DNA from: RUG11237 sp050874665
Lineage (GTDB): Bacteria > Bacillota > Clostridia > Lachnospirales > Lachnospiraceae
Assembly (NCBI GenBank): GCA_050874665.1
Contig: JBNMLC010000005.1
Coordinates: 87,463 to 151,462 of the forward strand
Length of the DNA: 64,000 bases
Direction of reading: 5' to 3'
In this document: positions 61,616-64,000 of the stretch, one piece after another
Numbering within the stretch: the stretch's first letter is position 1
How the letters are laid out: each line of letters opens with the position of its first letter
The notes under the pieces: model-generated
Databases searched by the model: none
Seen by the model: only the letters and a program-made list of their open reading frames with translations
Told to the model about the DNA's origin: nothing
Made by a program: the position numbers and the translations under genes

Positions 61616-62746
61616 TTATTCGCCGCGAATCCATGTATTAAGGTAAGCATCAAATAGGTCAGGCTGTTTTTTCGTTTTAACATAATAAGCAGAATTTTCC
61701 CCTGCTTCTTTTCCTATCATATTTAACGCTGTCTGATTTAAATGTATTCCCTCTTCATTATAGTAACTTTGTGGTAAGCTTGCCGCTTTTACAGATACAA
61801 GTACAAAGTCAGAATCCTCTAACGCAAGTTTTGTCTGAGCTCTGATGATTTCATCAAAAAGGTTTGCCTGTGTCTTTGACGGATACTCATTTCCAAAATA
61901 TCTTCCAATACGGATTACAAAAAAACGCTCTGTTTTGCAATATTCTCTAAAATACTGTGCAATGTCTCTTGTATTAGAAATATAAGTGTTTCTATCTACA
62001 TAATAGACACCCTCTGCTTCACCTTGAAGCCATACTACATATCTGTGACGTATTTTTATATTTCTTTTTTTCAGGTAGAGAGCAGCTTTTTTATATCTTT
62101 TCGCCGTTTCTGAACACAAATTATTCTTCCAGAATATAGTAGAAGAACCTATTCTGGTCGCAGATAATGCAACCACTGGAACTTTCGTCTTTTGATAATA
62201 GGAATTTACAAAACTACTTACCAAAGACCCGCGTTTGTAACCGAAATCATTTAAATTCCCACTATTTTCATTTTTCCCAAAGGGTTCTGTGATTGCTTTT
62301 AAAGCTTTAGGTTCTGTAACACTGCGGTATTCATACCCCGCTCCTGGAATCACTGTAGGTGCAAGTGCTGCATTTCCACCGCCACTCATATTGCTTTGAC
62401 CGGCAAATATAATTAAGTCCACTTCATTCCTGACATAAACTTTGAAACGGTATTGCTTTTCCCCACACTTTGCTATAACAACAGCAGAGCCCTTTTTATG
62501 TGCTGTAACACGTCCTTTAGCGTTAACAGAAACTATTCTCTTATTTTCAGATGACCATTGATACTTTTTTGAATTTATATGTTTCCCAAATGAAATTGTT
62601 TTCTTTTCTCCTTGTAATAAATATACCTTTTGTGTTGATGACTTTTTCGCATAAACCGTTTGTGTAATCAAGAAACATAAGAAAAGAATTTCTATGCTTA
62701 CCATGATAACTTTTCTACAAAAACATTTTCTTAACTCTCGCTTCAT
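61616..62746 (-). CDS. Secreted SGNH (SASA/DUF303) esterase with Ig-like domain
   Basis: 376 aa. The signal peptide covers residues 1-33 (ILFLCFLITQTVYA). A short Big_2-like domain (about 40-110: SSENKRIVSVNAKGRVTAHK) precedes the SASA esterase domain. Catalytic blocks: LIIFAGQSNMSGG with the nucleophile serine, VVWLQGEAE, and EEGIHLNQTA carrying the histidine. Related enzymes remove O-acetyl groups from sialic acids or other sugars. In this window it lies near other surface genes, so it may trim O-acetyl groups from host or own glycans. Confidence 0.85.
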   Translation of the reverse strand: MKRELRKCFCRKVIMVSIEILFLCFLITQTVYAKKSSTQKVYLLQGEKKTISFGKHINSKKYQWSSENKRIVSVNAKGRVTAHKKGSAVVIAKCGEKQYRFKVYVRNEVDLIIFAGQSNMSGGGNAALAPTVIPGAGYEYRSVTEPKALKAITEPFGKNENSGNLNDFGYKRGSLVSSFVNSYYQKTKVPVVALSATRIGSSTIFWKNNLCSETAKRYKKAALYLKKRNIKIRHRYVVWLQGEAEGVYYVDRNTYISNTRDIAQYFREYCKTERFFVIRIGRYFGNEYPSKTQANLFDEIIRAQTKLALEDSDFVLVSVKAASLPQSYYNEEGIHLNQTALNMIGKEAGENSAYYVKTKKQPDLFDAYLNTWIRGE

Positions 62747-62795
62747 GTAAATTCCCCCTTTTACACGCTTCGATCTCTCCGTTTCTGCTACTTTT

Positions 62796-63461
62796 TTATT
62801 TTTTTATTGCAATTTCTCCCTGTTTTTTATAGATGGAATGTGCCGGAATCACCCCGCGAACCATTGAAGTCGGATAAATATTGCTATTTTTCCCAATGAC
62901 ACTTCCAGGATTCAATACACTGTTACAACCTACTTCCACTTCATCTCCAAGCATGGCACCAAATTTCTTTAACCCGGTTTCGTAGTTTTTTTCTTTGTCT
63001 TTTACCACAACCAGTGTTTTATCCGATTTTACGTTGGAGGTGATAGAACCTGCTCCCATATGGGACTTATACCCCAGAATGGAATCACCTACATAATTAT
63101 AATGCGGTACCTGGACTTTATTAAATAAAATTACATTTTTTAATTCTGTAGAATTTCCCACAACTGCCCCTTCTCCCACAATTGCATTTCCACGGATAAA
63201 GGCACAGTGTCTTATCTCCGCCCCTTTACAGATAATTGTATTTTCTCCGATAAAAGCCGTTGGTGCTACGGTTGCCTCTTTAGAAATCCAGATGTTTTCG
63301 CCTCTTTTTTCGTACTCGTCTTCGGAAAGGCTGCTTCCCAATTCTTTAATGAATCCACCAATTTCAGGAAGTGCTTCCCACGGGTATGTGAATTTACTTA
63401 AAAACTCCCCTGCAATGCTTTCTTTTAAATTATACATTTCTTTTATTGTAATATTTTCCAT
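62796..63461 (-). CDS. Left-handed beta-helix acyltransferase-like protein
   Basis: 221 aa. Hexapeptide repeats run from about residue 60 to the end: VAPTAFIGENTIICKGAEIRH, FIRGNAIVGEGAVVGNSTELK, and SVLNPGSVIGKNSNIYPTSM. This is the fold of the C-terminal half of GlmU and of nucleotide-sugar pyrophosphorylase domains; no N-terminal nucleotidyltransferase is present. It could be a sugar N-acetyltransferase or a regulatory fragment. AGGTG before the ATG. It is followed by the SGNH esterase gene and preceded by the Big_2 gene, all on one strand. Confidence 0.75.
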   Translation of the reverse strand: MENITIKEMYNLKESIAGEFLSKFTYPWEALPEIGGFIKELGSSLSEDEYEKRGENIWISKEATVAPTAFIGENTIICKGAEIRHCAFIRGNAIVGEGAVVGNSTELKNVILFNKVQVPHYNYVGDSILGYKSHMGAGSITSNVKSDKTLVVVKDKEKNYETGLKKFGAMLGDEVEVGCNSVLNPGSVIGKNSNIYPTSMVRGVIPAHSIYKKQGEIAIKK

Positions 63462-63503
63462 TATTTACACCTAACCTTTCCTTTTTTATGTGTATCATAA
63501 AAT

Positions 63504-64000
63504 TTACTCTTCGCTTGGATTTACCGTGACACTTAACCGCCCGGTTCCACCCGGTTTCAAGGTCATTTCTGGTTTATTTAACGTTAATTCTGTAATCTCT
63601 GGTTTTGCCACCACCACATGACATGTCGCTGTTGCTGTCCCTATCTTTACTGTAACGTCTGCTTCTCCTTCTCCTACGGCTATCACTTCTCCATAATTTC
63701 CATAGTCATATTCAGCTTTTACTACTGATGTGTCTGAACTCTTCCACTCTATATCGTAATAATTTACTGCTTCGCTTGGATTTACCGTGACACTTAACCG
63801 TCCTGTTCCGCCCGGTCTCAAGGTCATTTCTGCTTTATTTAACGTTAATTCTGTGATTTCTGGTTTTGCCACCACCACATGACATGTCGCTGTTGCTGTC
63901 CCTATCTTTACTGTAACGTCTGCTTCTCCTTCTCCTACGGCTATCACTTCTCCATAATTTCCATAGTCGTATTCAGCTTTTACTACTGATGTGTCTGAAC
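63504..64000 (-). CDS. Big_2 Ig-like repeat surface protein, C-terminal end only
   Basis: The frame enters from the window edge at 64000 and stops at 63504, so the N-terminus is missing; the in-frame GTG at 63947 is not a real start. It holds the last part of one and a complete further Big_2 repeat, each with LTLNKxEMTLxPGGTGRLSVTV, WKSSDTSVVKAEYD and VIAVGEGEADVTVKIG. The unit is 87 aa and the copies are nearly identical. The protein ends directly after VNPSEE without a sortase motif. Probably secreted and attached to the surface by another part. Confidence 0.8.
   Translation of the reverse strand, partial: SDTSVVKAEYDYGNYGEVIAVGEGEADVTVKIGTATATCHVVVAKPEITELTLNKAEMTLRPGGTGRLSVTVNPSEAVNYYDIEWKSSDTSVVKAEYDYGNYGEVIAVGEGEADVTVKIGTATATCHVVVAKPEITELTLNKPEMTLKPGGTGRLSVTVNPSEE
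63510..64000 (-). repeat. Tandem 261-bp coding repeat in the Big_2 gene
   Basis: The sequence beginning TTCGCTTGGATTTACCG at 63510 starts again at 63771, an exact 261-base period, which is 87 codons. Copy one is complete (63510-63770); copy two is cut by the window edge after 230 bases. They differ at few positions, such as TTTCAAGG/TCTCAAGG, so duplication is recent or kept uniform by recombination. Confidence 0.9.

Noticed and set aside
1..64000. tRNA, rRNA, CRISPR, insertion sequences and prophage genes
   Set aside because: I looked for tRNA-like folds, spaced repeats, transposase motifs and integrases and found none. The only mobile-looking unit is the RM island.

Overview
The window reads as a chromosomal segment of a low-GC, anaerobic, spore-forming member of the Clostridia, most likely a gut-type Lachnospiraceae. 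The reasons are the Firmicutes gene orders rplU-prp-rpmA-obg-yhbY-nadD-yqeK-rsfS and rpmB / asp23-fakA-recG, the sporulation-type GerW (YtfJ) and SpoVK-like proteins, YitJ-type methionine enzymes, the GGGtGRT/NifU-like pair and strong AGGAGG ribosome binding sites. Almost all genes lie on the minus strand; only pilT, rpmB and a LysR regulator lie on the plus strand. I saw no rRNA, tRNA, CRISPR array, transposase or phage gene.

Layout. 1-4100: ribosome and GTPase operon from an L21 promoter and leader, with the L27-processing protease Prp. 4200-8600: B12-type radical SAM protein, its DUF2344 partner, RNase G and a Nudix hydrolase. 8640-10540: pilT and a small secreted Fn3/SH3 protein. 10590-16880: CbxX-type AAA+ ATPase, recG, fakA, asp23 and the divergent rpmB. 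16980-24670: an unannotated 45-aa membrane protein, GerW, DUF2953, a Nudix hydrolase, a class B PBP with its SEDS partner, and a U32 peptidase-family protein. 24730-29160: zapA, ruvBA, a Gx transporter and a repeat-built secreted protein. 29200-39800: leuCD with a divergent LysR gene, ilvN, a degenerate CPBP protein, metH, yitJ and an InlB/Big_2 surface protein. 39840-47610: five membrane genes, three of them GT-C-like, probably making or decorating a surface glycan. 47700-53240: pyruvate kinase, an EF-G paralogue and a chemotaxis receptor. 53448-57131: a restriction-modification island. 57321-64000: GGGtGRT and NifU-like pair, an ABC exporter, an SGNH esterase, a left-handed beta-helix protein and the end of a Big_2 repeat protein.

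The most interesting system is the restriction-modification island. The nuclease matches FokI, the classic type IIS enzyme, along its whole length, including the Asp/Asp-Thr-Lys catalytic region. It sits in one operon with two separate D12-class adenine methyltransferases, whereas M.FokI is known as one two-domain fusion. An 11-bp direct repeat lies on each side of the island. Other points worth following are the GT-C/acyltransferase locus, the EF-G paralogue with THMD in place of the G4 motif NKxD, the radical SAM / DUF2344 / RNase G operon, and the GGGtGRT/NifU-like pair of unknown function.

All family calls come from reading motifs and from memory of family sequences; no database search was run.
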